Both the position numbers and the translations under genes were made by a program. DNA of 64,000 bases from Dryocosmus kuriphilus (Eukaryota; Arthropoda; Insecta; Hymenoptera; Cynipidae), in NCBI GenBank assembly GCA_038277395.1, contig CM076196.1:95796385-95860384 (forward strand). The letters are read 5' to 3'. Under the pieces are notes generated by a model that was given only the letters and a program-made list of their open reading frames with translations, was not told the DNA's origin and ran no database searches. Positions 1-12,023 of the stretch are shown here, in pieces. How positions within the stretch are numbered: position 1 is the first letter of the stretch; the number at the start of each line of letters is the position of its first letter.

Positions 1-503
1 GAATTTAATAAGCTTCAATTTAAAAAAAGTTAAAATTGGTTAAGAAATACGATTATGAAACTGTTTGAACCAAAAATTGTCATTTTTCCTCACTGTGCGG
101 CGATCACGCCTTGGCTTGGGAGCATGAGGACTCGCGCCACCGATATTCCAGGGGGCCCCATGGAAGGATCGTTTCTTAGTCAAGGTCCCGCAAATCAGAG
201 ACCCTCAGTTCCCTAAAGCAGCCGCATCTCGCGATACGGTCCCTCTGGTTCACTGGATAAATTCACCTGGATATTTTCACCTGGGGTGCGTCAAAACAAA
301 ATTAGAAGATTTCATCTCCTTTGCTTTATTAAATATTTTTTGGAATACAATTTTTACCCATAAACTACCTTCCAGTAGGTACACTTAAAAAATCCCCTAT
401 GTAAATATAGCGATATTTTCATACGATAATGGAAATAGAAACGAATGATGTAAGCATTTATATGAACGCACTATATAATATTTAACAAGAAATGATGTTA
501 CAG
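1..503. other. Left-edge non-coding DNA
   Basis: No convincing gene is visible. A more GC-rich patch at about 90-260 stands out from the AT-rich surroundings and may be an old repeat fragment. Earlier exons of the gene ending at 1250 would lie here or beyond the left edge, but none could be chosen with confidence. Confidence 0.4.
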
Positions 504-1250
504 GTGATGATGAACCCGAAGATGAACCTGCGAGTTCAGTCACACGACTTTCAGTGGAAGGTAGGCCTATGATTTCATGTTTTTCTTAAATCTTTTTCTC
601 GCTTCAGTGATTGAGAACATACAATTTGAAAGATTGTAATTATCGCTGGTAAACAAAATGTGACCTATTCGTGAAATGTAATGTGTCATTTCTAAAGTAG
701 TTGTGCGAGTTGAATAAGTAATAACCTCCATTTTTTGCCGACAAGTGAGATTTTTGAGATTTTTTGGGTTAAAGCTTATTTAAAAAATTAAAAATCGCGC
801 TATATAAGTCAGTGTATGAAATTTATTTTACGCGTTTTCAACGCTGATTGTGAAATCCAAGGAACATCTTACTTTTGCAAAAGCATAAATATTTTTCGGG
901 ATAATCGCAAAAGAACTGAATAAATCTTAAATTGAGAAAATGTTGCCAGTTACAGAATATTCGAAATTTCTCAGGACTTATACATATAAAACTGGTACAA
1001 TTAGCATTAAAATGAGTGAAGAAGCCTGAGATTCCGATGTATATTCTAAGAGGGTGCATGAAATCCACTGCTGTTTTGTGCTTTTATAACCGGGATAAAG
1101 CATCTGAATATAATTTATTCTGCTAATTAATCAAAATGATAAATCAATAAATTGATTTTTGTTTCTTTTCCAGATATTGATTTATACGGCTTCTGTCCAG
1201 AAAGAGATACTTTTTATGGAGTTTTGTTTGTGAAATATGCAACGCCATAG
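504..1250 (+). CDS. Possible 3' end of a host gene: two exons (504-560 and 1174-1250) with a 613-bp intron
   Basis: Two short stretches read as the last exons of a spliced gene. Exon 504-560 follows an AG at 502-503 and ends at a GT donor (561-562). Exon 1174-1250 follows a strong pyrimidine tract ending TTTCTTTTCCAG and ends in TAG at 1248-1250. The reading frame is kept: the first exon leaves one G, which joins AT to make an Asp codon. The peptide has an acidic stretch (DDEPEDEPASS) followed by a C-terminus rich in aromatic residues (DIDLYGFCPERDTFYG, ending KYATP). I do not recognise the family. The splice signals and open frame are seen; that this is an expressed gene is inference. The short length makes chance agreement possible. 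Confidence 0.4.
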
Positions 1251-1398
1251 TCAAACCACAAGCCCTAATTCAGCATATGGGTATGTGTGATTTAGAAATC
1301 TTTATCTAATTGTCTAGTTGCCACCACTATTACTGATTTGGACATTCAAATGATTATTATTATCAAGGGATACAACTCTTGCAATCAGTGTACAACCG

Positions 1399-1712
1399 TT
1401 ATTGCAATCATATGAAATCAAGTGCAGTCAGCTGTAATCAATCGAAATTCGCCGCGAAATAGCGTAAAATCAAACACAATCCCCTGATACCCACAGCAAT
1501 AACTCGGAATTCCCCGAATAATTTTTTTTAAATCACGTGCAACAGGAAATCAGTTGCAATCACGGACACGTGCATGCAACTGCAATCACTCGGAATTCAC
1601 CGTACATTCTCGTAAAGTTAAGCGAAATCACCTGGTGTCATTTGCAATCACCAGTATTAACTCGAACTTCCCTGCGTAATTACGTGAAGCAATGACTTGC
1701 AATCATGTACAT
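1399..1712. repeat. Degenerate tandem repeat with a TCGGAATTCnCCG core
   Basis: Four imperfect units carry a core like TCGGAATTCACCG followed by an AT stretch and CGTAAA or CGTGAA, at about 1443, 1504, 1589 and 1661. They are interspersed with TGCAATCA motifs. Spacing is about 60-85 bp. The array is old and non-coding. Confidence 0.5.
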
Positions 1713-1825
1713 TCTCACGGAATGGTAAATAGTTTTAAAGGGCTTTGATAGTGTATTAACCAAACATAGGTTATAAGCCTCAAAAAGACAATGTAAGTGA
1801 GATAAAGTGCTGACACATAAAAGCA

Positions 1826-2315
1826 AATTTCTCTGGTTATAATGGGCAAATTAAATTTTTTTCAAAATTCTAAAAAATATGTGCTGCCTAATTTTTTATG
1901 AATGATGGACCTTTTTGACTGTTTTAAGTGGCTAAAAGCAAAAAATTCATTTTTAAGCCTTTTAAAAAAAAATTCGTTCAGAGAGACATTTTTCATTAAT
2001 TTTCCTTATACCAAAATATAGCACGTCAGAAGATCTTTCAAACGTTGCAAGTCTTAAAGTGGGGAAAACGAAACGTAGGGTTCATATTCAGCCATGAGTC
2101 AAACACACGAATATTATTGAACAAATTTCTCCGCTTCTGATGGGTGAATTTGAATGTTTTTTTCAAAATTAAAGGAAAACTTTTACTTATGGTTAAAATT
2201 TATTTTTTATTTTACTCAAAGATAACAGGGGATAGAATAGCACCTTCAAATTGTCCCAGTGTTAAAGATGGGAAATTAAAACGTGGGTTTCATAATCAAC
2301 AAGGCTGTTTCCTGT
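1826..2315. repeat. Two diverged copies of a roughly 290-bp repeat
   Basis: The stretch 1826-2095 is partly repeated at 2123-2310. Matching landmarks include ATTTCTC..TGATGGG then a T-run plus CAAAATT, and TTAAAG.GGGAAA..AAACGTGGGTT. No coding potential is apparent. Confidence 0.4.
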
Positions 2316-2394
2316 CACATGTATGTCCCGATCTCTATTTCCTCATTTTGCAAATTTGTAAGAGCTGCGAAGTCAATCCCTTTTGTAATATTGC

Positions 2395-2442
<48 letters not shown>
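2395..2442. repeat. (TTA)n microsatellite at the 3' side of element A
   Basis: About 16 uninterrupted TTA triplets (TAA on the minus strand) lie directly against the 3' end of element A. This is the expected target-site context for an R4/Dong-type LINE; part of the array may be copied tail. Confidence 0.85.
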
Positions 2443-2710
2443 GGGCCCACCTCCTCCCACAGGTACTCATGACACGGTACTTCGCTACCAAACACGGTGG
2501 CGAACGCGGCAAGTGCTTAGTAAATTCGTTTGTGTCAGATGCGGTTTCAAAAATTACTCTGCTTCCGCATTCGTCAAATAATAAAAATAATCCTGCTCTG
2601 GACCTTGAAGCATCGTAGCTTTTGCTCAAGCGAAAGTGATGCCTGAAGTATGAGGTGTTTTTCTGAATTGAGGAAATTCACAAATGTCTCAAACAGACGC
2701 CCGAAGAACC

Positions 2711-2752
2711 ATTGCTCGTTTTTTTTTTTTTTTTTTTTTTTTAACGAACAAT
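2711..2752 (-). repeat. Hairpin with a homopolymer loop in the element 3' UTR
   Basis: An 11-base arm (CATTGCTCGTT) and its near-complement (AACGAACAATG) enclose a 24-base T-run. The same arms and a pyrimidine loop of different length occur in B (about 7911-7965), C (about 27226-27270) and stub D (about 31769-31815). The conservation of arms with a variable loop marks a structured 3' UTR element or a slippage hotspot. Confidence 0.55.
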
Positions 2753-3216
2753 GCTCCCTTACAGGCAACATTATCAGAGACATTTGTCCTCAATTCTTTT
2801 TTAATGTATAAATTTCAAGCGATATTGCTTATCCCAGGTGCCAAGGGGGCAAAAGCACTCCCCAAAGAGAGAGATAGCGAGAGAGAGAAAGTCAGAGACA
2901 TATCTGGGAATGGAAACCAGAGCATTCGTCAAGATTTTTTAAACCAGCATCTGAGACAAACGACTCAATTAATATAATAATATTTCGAGCGGTGGACAAC
3001 ACACGTAACTTCACAAACGTACACGGACATACACGACACGATAGCGAACATAATAATAATGATAATAAAAAGAACAAAAAAAATAAAAGTCACAAGACAT
3101 GATAATAAAACTAAATAAAACTGTCAAAAAAAAATTTTTTTTAATATTAAAAATGCATAACGTGGGGATGTCAACTTTTAAAGTGTACGTGGGATAGCCT
3201 TTTTTACAGAAGACGA

Positions 3217-4687
3217 TTAGCCGCTATCATTGGTAACGCCCATAAAACTCCGGACGATGCGGCAGGTGTTAAGCAATATCGCCTTCTGTATAAGATGTAA
3301 AAATTTCCCAGCTCCCAGGTTTTCCAAGTGCTGGATGCATCTCACGTGAACGTTCCCTGTGGAGGAGATTACTACCGGGTGAAGGGTGACCTTCTTCACC
3401 CTCCACACGGCCATGATCTCCTGCCGCAACTCCGCATACTTCTGGATCTTCTCAGTGTATCGAAGTTGAATATTGTGGTTTAAGGGAACACTAATGTCAT
3501 TAATTCTGACATGTTGCTCATGTTTGTTTCCACCAGAGCACGTCTGGGCGATTATGCCTGACCAGGTCTTACAGGGGAGTATTTATAATAAGGCTTACAT
3601 TCCTCTAGCAAACCAAGATTTAGAGCAATCTGTTGGTGGATAATCCCTGCTGCATCATTGTGTCTGCGGGTATGTTCTTGCGAGGCAAGCATCGTACAGC
3701 CATCAATGATGTGCTCGATTGTCTCATTTGATTACCACAGAGGCGGCATTTATCAATGACCGCCTTAAAATTGAGGACATGCTTTTGGTAGTTCCTCGTG
3801 TTCATTACTCCATCTTGGATAGCAATAACGAACTCCTCCGTTTCCGGAAAGAGTGCTCCCCGCTTTAGCCAGAGGTTTGAAGCATTAGTATCTACGCATG
3901 GAAGATCTAGTATTTGAGGGTGCTTTCCATGCAGTTGCTTACCACGCCATTGAGCATTAAGTTGTTCAACAGTTAGGTGTCCGATGTTTTGGTAATCAGC
4001 AACTGCAAGCTTAAGAGGAGTGTACAGGTCTACTCTACAGATGTAGTCGTAGAGCGGGATATTCATCCTGTTGAGGAAGTATTCGCGTAGCTGTGTAAGC
4101 TGTGAGTCACAAAGCCGTCGAACGTCCAAAACCCCTCTACCCCCAAGCTTGCGCGGTAGGACTATTCTCTCCACAGCCGTCCTCTCGTGATGCATCCGAT
4201 GCTCAGACATTTTCACGCGGATGATTCGGTTTAAAGCCTCAAGATCTGTTTCAGACCACAATAATAACCCAAAGGAGTATGTTAGGAGAGGGATAGCAAA
4301 GGTGTTAATTGCTTTGGTGATGTTCTTAGCAGTGAGACCGGTAGAAATGATCGAACTCAGTCGTCTCGAAAAGGAAGTCTTAAGTGCCTTTTTCATTGCA
4401 GACAGGAGTGGTTCTCTTGCCTGCAATATACCGAGATACCTATACGACTCCCCAACAATCATCGTCTGTATTAGATCATGATCATCCGCCTCCAGTGGTC
4501 TGATCATCTCTCCACGGGATAAATGCAGTTTCCTGCATTTATCCAGGCCCAGATTCATCCTGATGTCGCTGGAAAACTGCAGTAAGATGTTGAGAGAGTC
4601 TTGCAGCTTGGACTCTGAGCCAGCATAAATCTTAAGGTCATCCATATAAAGGAGGTGAGTGAGCTGAGATTCAGACACTCCCGCCAT
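3217..4687 (-). pseudogene. Element A: C-terminal RT, CCHC knuckle and restriction-like endonuclease
   Basis: The reading frame 4687-3620 opens at the catalytic RT motif LLYMDDLKIYA and continues through the RT thumb (YRYLGILQ; RKLGGRGVLDVRRL). It ends with a CRLCG knuckle whose downstream His/Cys has been shifted out of frame. The endonuclease continues in another frame to about 3217: RHNRPDVLWW at about 3543-3560, then DISVP and YTEKIQKYAELR. RPD..D is the catalytic core of the RLE family, which nicks the target to prime reverse transcription. A keeps the Pro-Asp pair. At least one frameshift (near 3720) and one at 4690-4740 separate the parts, so this copy is probably dead. Confidence 0.75.
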
Positions 4688-4712
4688 AATATTGAACCCA
4701 TAGGACGTGGTG

Positions 4713-6245
4713 TTAAGTGTCCTGCTTAAAGGGTTCTGCTAAACAGAACCATAATGAACTGAAACATTCACCTTGGAAGATACCTCGTTTAATTGACAAG
4801 GACTGAGTGTCCCTCGCGGCTTCACGACTAAAACACCTGATTTTCGTGCACCAGGTGCTCATTACGTGATCCAGAAGTTGAATCACGCGTGGACAGATCT
4901 TATATATCCTTAGGACCTCAAGCAAATAGTCGTGGGGCACCGAGGGAAAAGCCTGTTTATAGTCAATGTAGGCCATGTGCAAATTACGTTGGTGGTGCTT
5001 CGCATGCAACACGGCCACAGTGTCAATTGTAACCAAGTCCTTGCAACCACGGGAGCCTCGACAGCAACCCTTTTGTTCTTGTGTGAGGACGTTGTTCTCC
5101 TCGCAATGTTTATAGATGCCTTCGGATATAATAGCCGTGAGACACTTGTAGAGTGTGGAAAGGCAGGCAATTGGTCGATAGTCTTTAGGACTATTAGGAT
5201 CTGGTTTTTTTGTTATCATATACGTGACTCCCTCTGTCATGAAGGAAGGCATAAGTTCCGGATTGTCTAGAATGGCCTGAAGAGCGCCTGCAAGGGCGGG
5301 GTGCAAAGCCACCAGATACTTGTACCAGAAACTGTGCACCCCGTCCGGACCAGCCGCCTTCCAGTTCTTTGCCCTCTTTAGGATGCGAGTTACCTCAGAA
5401 GCGGTGATAGATAGATCATCCATCACAGGCAGTTCTGAAACTCTGTCCTTTTCGAGGTCAAGCCACGGCGTGTCCAGATTACTTGACACATGATTACCCC
5501 AGATACCTGACCAATATCCAGCCATCTCCTCAGCACTTGGGGGTTCACTGGCATTATTGATTTCCCCATCAGAAAGTTTACGGTAAAATTTCTTTTCATT
5601 CTGTAGGAAGGTCTTGTTGTCATAACCTCTTGCGGTAGACCGCTTGAAGCGTCGCAGACGTGCTGTCAGGACCATGAGCCTTTGTTTAAAGTAGTCAATT
5701 ACTTCGTCCAGATCTTTAGATATTCTTGGATTGATGTTAAGTGGACGAAGGATTTCCTCCACGTGGCGAGTCAGCTTCTGTGCCCGATTGCCCTTTCTAA
5801 ATTGGTACAACCGACCAAGGTTAGCTCTTATTTTGGTGACTTCGTTTTGAAGCCTAAACTTCCACGGAGGATCTGACTTACTCCTGGGGAAGTAGGTGTT
5901 ATTTCCCCCAGGCTTGATTTTGATGCTCAACGTCCTGGCACACGCGACGGCAGCGCAATATGCAATAGTCTGCAACTGCTGTAAGCTCATGTCTTGACGC
6001 AGGAACAGAGGCAATATATGGTTGTTTAAGCTGCCAACTAACCAGAGAAGGTCGTTGTTAATCCTAAATTTTGGAAGACCACTCCTTTGGGATGGTTCCT
6101 GTTCCGTAAACTCTATGATGGCATCAGTGAAGTACCATAAAAGACGCAAGCTCTCCTCATTGAGCTCTTCAATCGGGTCCGCAAGGGCCTGGTCCGCGGG
6201 ATGAAGCCCTAAAGACTGACGACTATGTGACAGTCTTCGTTCCAC
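4713..6245 (-). pseudogene. Element A: reverse transcriptase core (510 aa frame)
   Basis: This frame carries the fingers and palm of a LINE RT. Recognisable landmarks in order are KNWKAAGPDGVHSFWYKYL, DYRPIACLSTLYKCLT, QKGCCRGSRGCKDLV, AYIDYKQAFPSVPHDYL and KRGIFQGECFSS. It stops just before the YMDD motif because of a 2-bp difference from element C near 4735. The first Met of this frame lies inside the upstream ORF, so it is a continuation, not a separate protein. The RT would make cDNA at the nicked chromosomal target. Confidence 0.8.
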
Positions 6246-7117
6246 ATCCCCCGGGTCAAGCTCCTGGCCATTTGTAGCGTCTTGTATTTCAGGGAGAATC
6301 TCCCGACCGCCTCCATGGGGCTCATTTCGGGGAGCGCAAGTTGTTGTTGCACTCGCCTCTTGATATTTTCAATTTCGACCACGGATAGGAGCTTACGACG
6401 CTCAATTGAGCGGAATTGGTCAGCTAGATGTTGGGGGGTCACCCTCGAAGCCGAATCCGGATGAAGGTCTATGAAGAGACGATGTTGCTCATACGTCACA
6501 ACCCCCCCGCCGAAAAAAGCTTTAAAGTGACATTTGACTACATCCTTATTCATGGTTTTCCATGATATCCGCTTTCTGGTCTGTGTACTCACCTGTTGTT
6601 GTTGGAGTGCGGTTTCAACCTCAGATCTTATTCGGTTGATGGTTCTTCTGTGCAGGAAATTCTCCTGATTTATCAAAAGTGTTCTCCGACTAAGGTCATC
6701 TCCTGTTACTGTCGGTAATTCCGGAAATCTCGCCACAAATTTTCGGCGAAAGGCTACCCCGTCCTGTGAAGCAGTGGTCGCACCTAACTCATTTTCAAAT
6801 TTGCAGCGCATCAAATACTCATCATGCTGAAGTTGAAAGTTGATGCGCTGCTGCGACATTCCTGCTGAAGTGGTCGGACGTTCAGTATCGCCCGAAGCAT
6901 CATCAGCAGTTTTGCCTGGTGACATGGCACCTGTCGCCTTTTGCCGATGTTCTGGCTGGACAGAATTTTCTTCGGGTGACATGGACCGAGTTGCCTGTCC
7001 ATTACGCAGCTCGCCGTTGTCATCCCGAATAGTTACACCCCCAACGGTGTTATTAGGGGGGACCCGACGATCTTCGGGTAGCGACCACCGCTTCATGAAC
7101 TTCTTCAAATTTTCCAT
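6209..7117 (-). pseudogene. Element A: N-terminal ORF segment (302 aa frame)
   Basis: This is the N-terminal part of the element's single polyprotein. It starts MENLKKFMKRW and contains a low-complexity Ser/Thr/Pro/Gln-rich stretch, then an alpha-helical region (YLMRCKFENELGA; RRTLLINQENFLHRR). No clear zinc finger or Myb domain is visible, unlike many R2 proteins. Compared with element C, A lacks four bases near 6305 (CCGACC in A, CCGCTCGACC in C); this throws A out of frame and ends the segment at 6209. It overlaps the next frame by 37 bp. Confidence 0.65.
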
Positions 7118-7453
7118 AAGGGTTTTTGTTAGCTAGGGAAAGGGAGGTCCGCCCCCGCAGAGCTCCGCATGCGAGGGTAAGGTCTAAATACTCTAGGAGG
7201 CGACCCTGTATCCTAGAGACACCGTTTATGACACCACATCCCTGGTGCCATGCAGCCTTAAGCACGGTAGTTCACACCCATGACTTGGGGGTTATTCCTT
7301 CGGGATCATCCCTGGACCATTGTCCGCGACTGCTTATTTAACTTTGTAGCCATATTCAGCAGAATTCCTTGGTACGGGACTCCTCTATCCGCAACCTGAG
7401 GACGCGCCCGGTGGCCTGGTCAAAGGCCCCATCCGAAAAAACCCGGACGCCGG

Positions 7454-7458
<5 letters not shown>

Positions 7459-7488
<30 letters not shown>
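7459..7488. repeat. (TTA)n at the 5' side of element A
   Basis: About ten TTA triplets adjoin the 5' end of element A, matching the array on its 3' side and supporting insertion into a TAA microsatellite. Confidence 0.8.
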
Positions 7489-7591
7489 GGTTATTATTCT
7501 GGTTATTAATTCTAGAAAGGGCTTTGGGGACGACGTTGCTCAATATGTGTCTTATATTAGTGGTATATGATTTTAATCACTATTATTATTA
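7489..7591. other. Short unique spacer between elements A and B
   Basis: About 100 bp of AT-rich sequence separates the two LINE copies and ends in a second short TTA run (7580-7591) against the 3' end of B. No feature is seen in it. Confidence 0.5.
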
Positions 7592-10500
7592 TTTGGCCCA
7601 CCTCCTCCCACGGGTACTCATGACTCGGTACTTCGCTACTAAACACGGTCGCGAACGAGACAAGTTCTCAGTAGATTCGTTGGTGTCAGATGCCGTCTTG
7701 AAAATCATTTTTCTTGCGCATTCTTCAAATAGATAAAACAATCCTCCTCTGGACCACGAAGCATCGCAGCTTTTGCTCAGTAGTAAAGGGATGCCTGAAG
7801 TCAGAGGTGTTATTTTGAATTCAGGAAATTCATAAATGCCTTGGACGACGGTCGAAGAATCACTGCATAAACAGTGACCCCCGTTAGGCAACATTATCAG
7901 AGACATAAAGAATCACTGCTTGTTTTTTTTTTTGTTTTTTTTTTTTTTTTACACAAACAGTGACCCCTGTCAGGCAACATTATCACATACATTTGTCCTC
8001 AATTCTTATGGGTCAATCAAAAGAAAATATCAAGTGAAGCTTATCCTAGGTGCCAAGGGGTCAAAAGCGCTTCCCTCAGAGAGAGTCAAAGGCGCACCTG
8101 GAAATAGAAACTAGAGCATTCGTCCAGACTTATGAAACTGGCATCTGAGGCAAACGATACATGCATACGTATATATATAATATTTCGAGCGGAGGACGAC
8201 ACACACAACTTCACAAACGTACACGGACATACACGCCACGATAGCGAAAACAATAATAATAATATCAATAATAACAGCAACAACAAGAAATTATAAGAAA
8301 CTATTTGCAAATAAATAAAACAAAACAAACAGCTAAAATGAAGTAAAATTAATTGTCAAAAAATAAAAATGCTTAAAGTGGCGTTGCCAACCCTCCCCCG
8401 TGTACGCGGAATGGCCTTGATTACAGAAGACGATTAGCCGCTATTATTGTTAACGCCCAGAAAACTCCGGACTATGCGGCAGGTGTTCAGCAGTATCGCC
8501 TTCTGTATAAGTTATAAAAATTTCCCAGCTCCCAGGTCTTCCAAGTGTTGGATGCATCTCGCGTGTACCGGAGACTAAGACCTGGTGAAGGGTGGCTATC
8601 TTCACCCTTCACATGGCCATGATCCCTCGCCTCAATTCCGCATATTTTTGGATCTTCTCAGTATATCGAAGTTGAATATTGTTGTTTAAGGGAACACTGA
8701 TATCAATAATTCTGACATGGTCATCGCATTTGTTCCACCAGAGGACGGGTATATTCTTGCGAAGCAAGCATCGTACAGCCATAATTAATGTGCTCGATCG
8801 TCTCATTTGGATTTCCACAGAGTCGGCACATATCAATGACCGCCTGAATATTGAGGACGTGCTTTTTTGATAGTTCCTCGTATTCATTACTCCATCCTCG
8901 ATAGCAGTAACGAACCCCTCCGTTTCCGGAAACAGTTCTCTCCGCTTTAGCCAAAGCTTTGAAGCATCGGTATCCACGCATGGAAGATCTATTGTTTGAG
9001 GGTGCTTTCCATGCAGCTGCTTACCTCGCCATTGAGCATTAAGATGTTCAACAGTTAGGTGTCCGATGCTTTGGTAAACAGCAACTACAAGTTTCAGAGA
9101 AGTGTACAGGTCTACTCTACAGATGTGGTCGTAGAGCGCGATATTTATCCTGTTTAGGAAGTATTCACGGAGCTGTGTAACCTGTGAGTCACAAAGCCGT
9201 CGGAACATACAAAACCCCTCTGCCCCCAAGCTTGCGTGGCAGGATCATTCTCTCCACAGCCGTCCAATGTTCAGACATTTTCACGCGGATGATTCTGTTT
9301 AGAGCCTCCAGATCTGTTTTAGACCATAATGTTAACTCAAAAGAATGTGTTAGGAGAAGAATAGCAAAGGTTTTAATTGCTTTGGTGATGTTTTTATCAC
9401 TGAGACCGGTAGAAATGATCGAATTCAGTCTTCTTGAAAAAGAAGTCTTAAGTGTCTCTTTTATTGCAGACTGGAGTGGTCCGCTTGCCTGCAATACGCC
9501 GAGGTACCTATACGACTCCCCAACAATCATCAACTGTATCAGATCCTGATCATCCGCTTCCAGTGAGGTGTTCATCTCTCCACGGGATAAATGAAGTTTC
9601 CTGCATTTATCCAGGCCCAGACTTATCCTGATGTCATTGGGAAACTGCAGTAAGGTGTTGAGAGAACTTTGCAGTTTGGACTTTGAGCCAACATAAACCT
9701 TTAGGTCATCCATGTAAAGAAGGTGAGTGAGCTGAGATTTAGCCACTCCCGCTATAATGTTAAGCCCGTAGGACGTGTTATTAAGGGTCCTACCTAAAGT
9801 ATTTAGGGCTAAACAGAACCATAACGAACTGAAACAGTCGCCTTGGAAGATGTCTCGTTTAATTTTCAAGGACTGAGTGTCCTTCGCTGTTCCACGACTA
9901 AAACACCTGATCCTTGTGCACCATGTGCTCATTGCGTGATCCAAAATTTGAATCACGCGTGGACAGATCTTATATATCCTGATGATCTCAAGCAAATAGT
10001 CGTGGGACACCGAGGGAAAAGCGTGTTTATAGTCAATATAGGCCATGTGCAAATTACGTTGGTGGTTCATACGCTTTTGTTCTTCTGTGAAGATGTTGTT
10101 CACCGCACAGTGTTTATAGATGCCTTTGGATATAATGGCCGTGCGACATTTGTAGAGTGGAAAGACAGGCAATTGGTCGATAGTCCCTAGGAATATTAGG
10201 ACCTGGTTTCTTAGGTATCATATGCGTGACTTCCTCTGTCATGAAGGAGGGCATAAGTTCTGGATTCTCTAAGATGGCCTGAAGATCGCCCGCAAGGGCA
10301 GGGTGCAGAGTTACCAGATACTTGTACCAGAAACTGTGCACCTCGTTCGGACCAGGCGCTTTGCAGTTCTTAGCCCTCTTTAGGATGTGAGTTACCTCAG
10401 AAGCTGTGATAGATACATTATCCATCGCAGGCAGTTGTGAAACTCTCTTCTTTTCAAGGTCAAGCTACGGCGTGTCCAAGTTACTCGATACATGATTACC

Positions 10501-12022
10501 TCAGATACCTGACCAGTATCTAGCCATCTCTTCAACACTCGGGGTTTCACTGGTATTATTGATTTCTCCATCAGAAAGTTAACGGTAAAAATTCTTTTCT
10601 TTTTGTAGTAAGGTCTTGTTGTCATTACTTCTCGCGGCAGACCTCTTGAAGCATCGCAGGCGTGCTGACAAGACCATGAGCCTCTGCCTAAGGTAGTCAA
10701 TAACTTTGCCCATGTCCTTAGATTTTCTCGAACTGATGTTAAGTGGACGAAGGATATCCTGTACGTGGCTAGATGTTTCTGTGATCGATTGCTTTTCGAA
10801 ATTGGTACAACCTACCAAGTTTGGCTTTTATTTTACTGACCTCGCTTTGAAGCCTAAACTTCCATGGAGGATCGGACTTACTTCTGGGGAAGTAGATGTT
10901 CTTTCCCGGGGCTTGATTTTGATGCTTATGGTCCTGGCATACGCGATCACAGCGCAATATGCAAGAGTCTGTAACTGCTGCAAGTTCATGTCTTGACGCA
11001 GGTACAGAGGCAATACGTCGTTCAAGCTGCCAACTAACCGGAGAAGGCTGTTATTGACCCTAAGCTTCGGGAGTCCAATTCTTTTGAATGGTTTCTGTAC
11101 CGCAAACTCTGTGATGGCATCAGTGAAGTACTCCAGGAGACGTAAGCTCTCTTCATTGAGCCTTTCAGTGGGGTCTATAGGAGCTTGGTCCGGCGGATGG
11201 AGTTCCAATGACTGATGACTATGTGACGAATCTTTTGTTCTACATCCCCCGGTCGTTTATAGCGTCTCGTATCTCAGGCAGAATCTCCTCCTCGAACAGC
11301 TTCGTGGGGTTCATTTCGGGGAGTGCTAGTTGTTGTTGCACTTGCCTCTTGATATTTTCAGTTTTGACCGCGGAAAGGAGCTTGCGTCGCTCAATTGATC
11401 GGAATTGGTCAACTAGTTGTTGTGGAGGTCACCCTCGAAGCCAATTCCGGATGAAGGCCCATGAAGATACGGTATTGTTCATCTGTTACAAACCCCCCTC
11501 TTAAAAAAGCCTCAAAGTGGCATCTGACCACATCTTGTTCATGGTGTTCCATGATATCCGCTTCCTGGTCTGTGTACCCACCTGTTGCTGGAGTGCGGTC
11601 TCAACCTCGGCTCTAATTCGACTGATGGTTCTTCTGTGGAGAAGATTCTCTTGAGTTGTCAACTGTATTCTCCGACTAAGGTCATCTTCTGTTACCGTCG
11701 GTAATTCCGGGAATTTCGCCACAAATTTTTGGCGAAAGGCCATCCCGTCCTGTGAAGTGGTGGTCGTATCCAACTCGTTTTCAAATTGGCAGCGCATCAA
11801 ATAGTCATCATGTTGAGGTTGAAAATGGATGGGCTGCTGCGACATTCCTGCTGAAGTGGTCGGACGTTTATTGTCTTCCGAAGCATCATCAATAGTTGTG
11901 CCCGGTGATATCGCAATCGCCGCCTTTTGCCGGTGCTCTGACTGACTTGGTACAGGGACCCTCTATCCGCGCCCGGTGGCTTGGTCAAAGGCCCCATTCG
12001 AATTAACCCGGATGACGGGCCT

Positions 12023-12023
<1 letters not shown>
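7592..12023 (-). mobile_element. Element B: diverged, degraded R4/Dong-like LINE
   Basis: Same family and orientation as element A: 3' end TGGCCCACCTCCTCCCAC, 5' end near 12023 against (TTA)n. It is shorter than A (4.4 kb) because of several deletions and is visibly more diverged. In the 3' UTR a short stretch with the motif AATCACTGC..AACAGTGACCCC..GGCAACATTATCA is duplicated (7850-7910 and 7912-7990). Its 5' end abuts the TAA tail of an unrelated LINE, so B inserted into that tail. Confidence 0.8.
8440..11845 (-). pseudogene. Element B polyprotein remnants (N-terminal region, RT, RLE)
   Basis: The broken coding region runs 11845-11501 (N-terminal part), 11208-10579 (linker), 10425-9189 (RT with AYIDYKHAFPSV, KRDIFQGDCFSS and LLYMDDLKVY near 9710), then 9229-8609 (knuckle and RLE with VRIIDISVP and YTEKIQKYAELR). 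Several frameshifts and in-frame gaps are present. Part of the RT between the motif-2 region and CRGSRG is missing, as is sequence just before the RLE catalytic pair. It cannot encode an active protein. Confidence 0.75.

Larger units (their letters stand above)
2443..7457 (-). mobile_element. Element A: full-length R4/Dong-like non-LTR retrotransposon
   Basis: A 5-kb LINE reads right to left: 5' end near 7457, 3' end at 2443, with (TTA)n on both sides. It has one long but frameshifted ORF (7117 to about 3217) with an N-terminal region, a central RT and a C-terminal restriction-like endonuclease, then a roughly 750-bp 3' UTR. That order, with a single ORF and no apurinic endonuclease, is typical of the R2/R4/Dong group. 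Insertion at TAA repeats points to R4/Dong. Elements B (7592-12023) and C (26958-31557) are relatives. C is very close to A across 3.2-7.3 kb, and B is clearly more diverged. Confidence 0.85.

Noticed and set aside
2315..2629. Frames rich in poly-Asn, poly-Ile or poly-Leu
   Set aside because: They are translations of the (TTA)n microsatellite and LINE 3' UTR, not proteins.
4932..5270. Plus-strand frames of about 100 codons over the LINE RT (also at 29451-29789 and 9843-10190)
   Set aside because: They are antisense shadows of the conserved RT; their recurrence in A, B and C reflects homology of the LINE copies.
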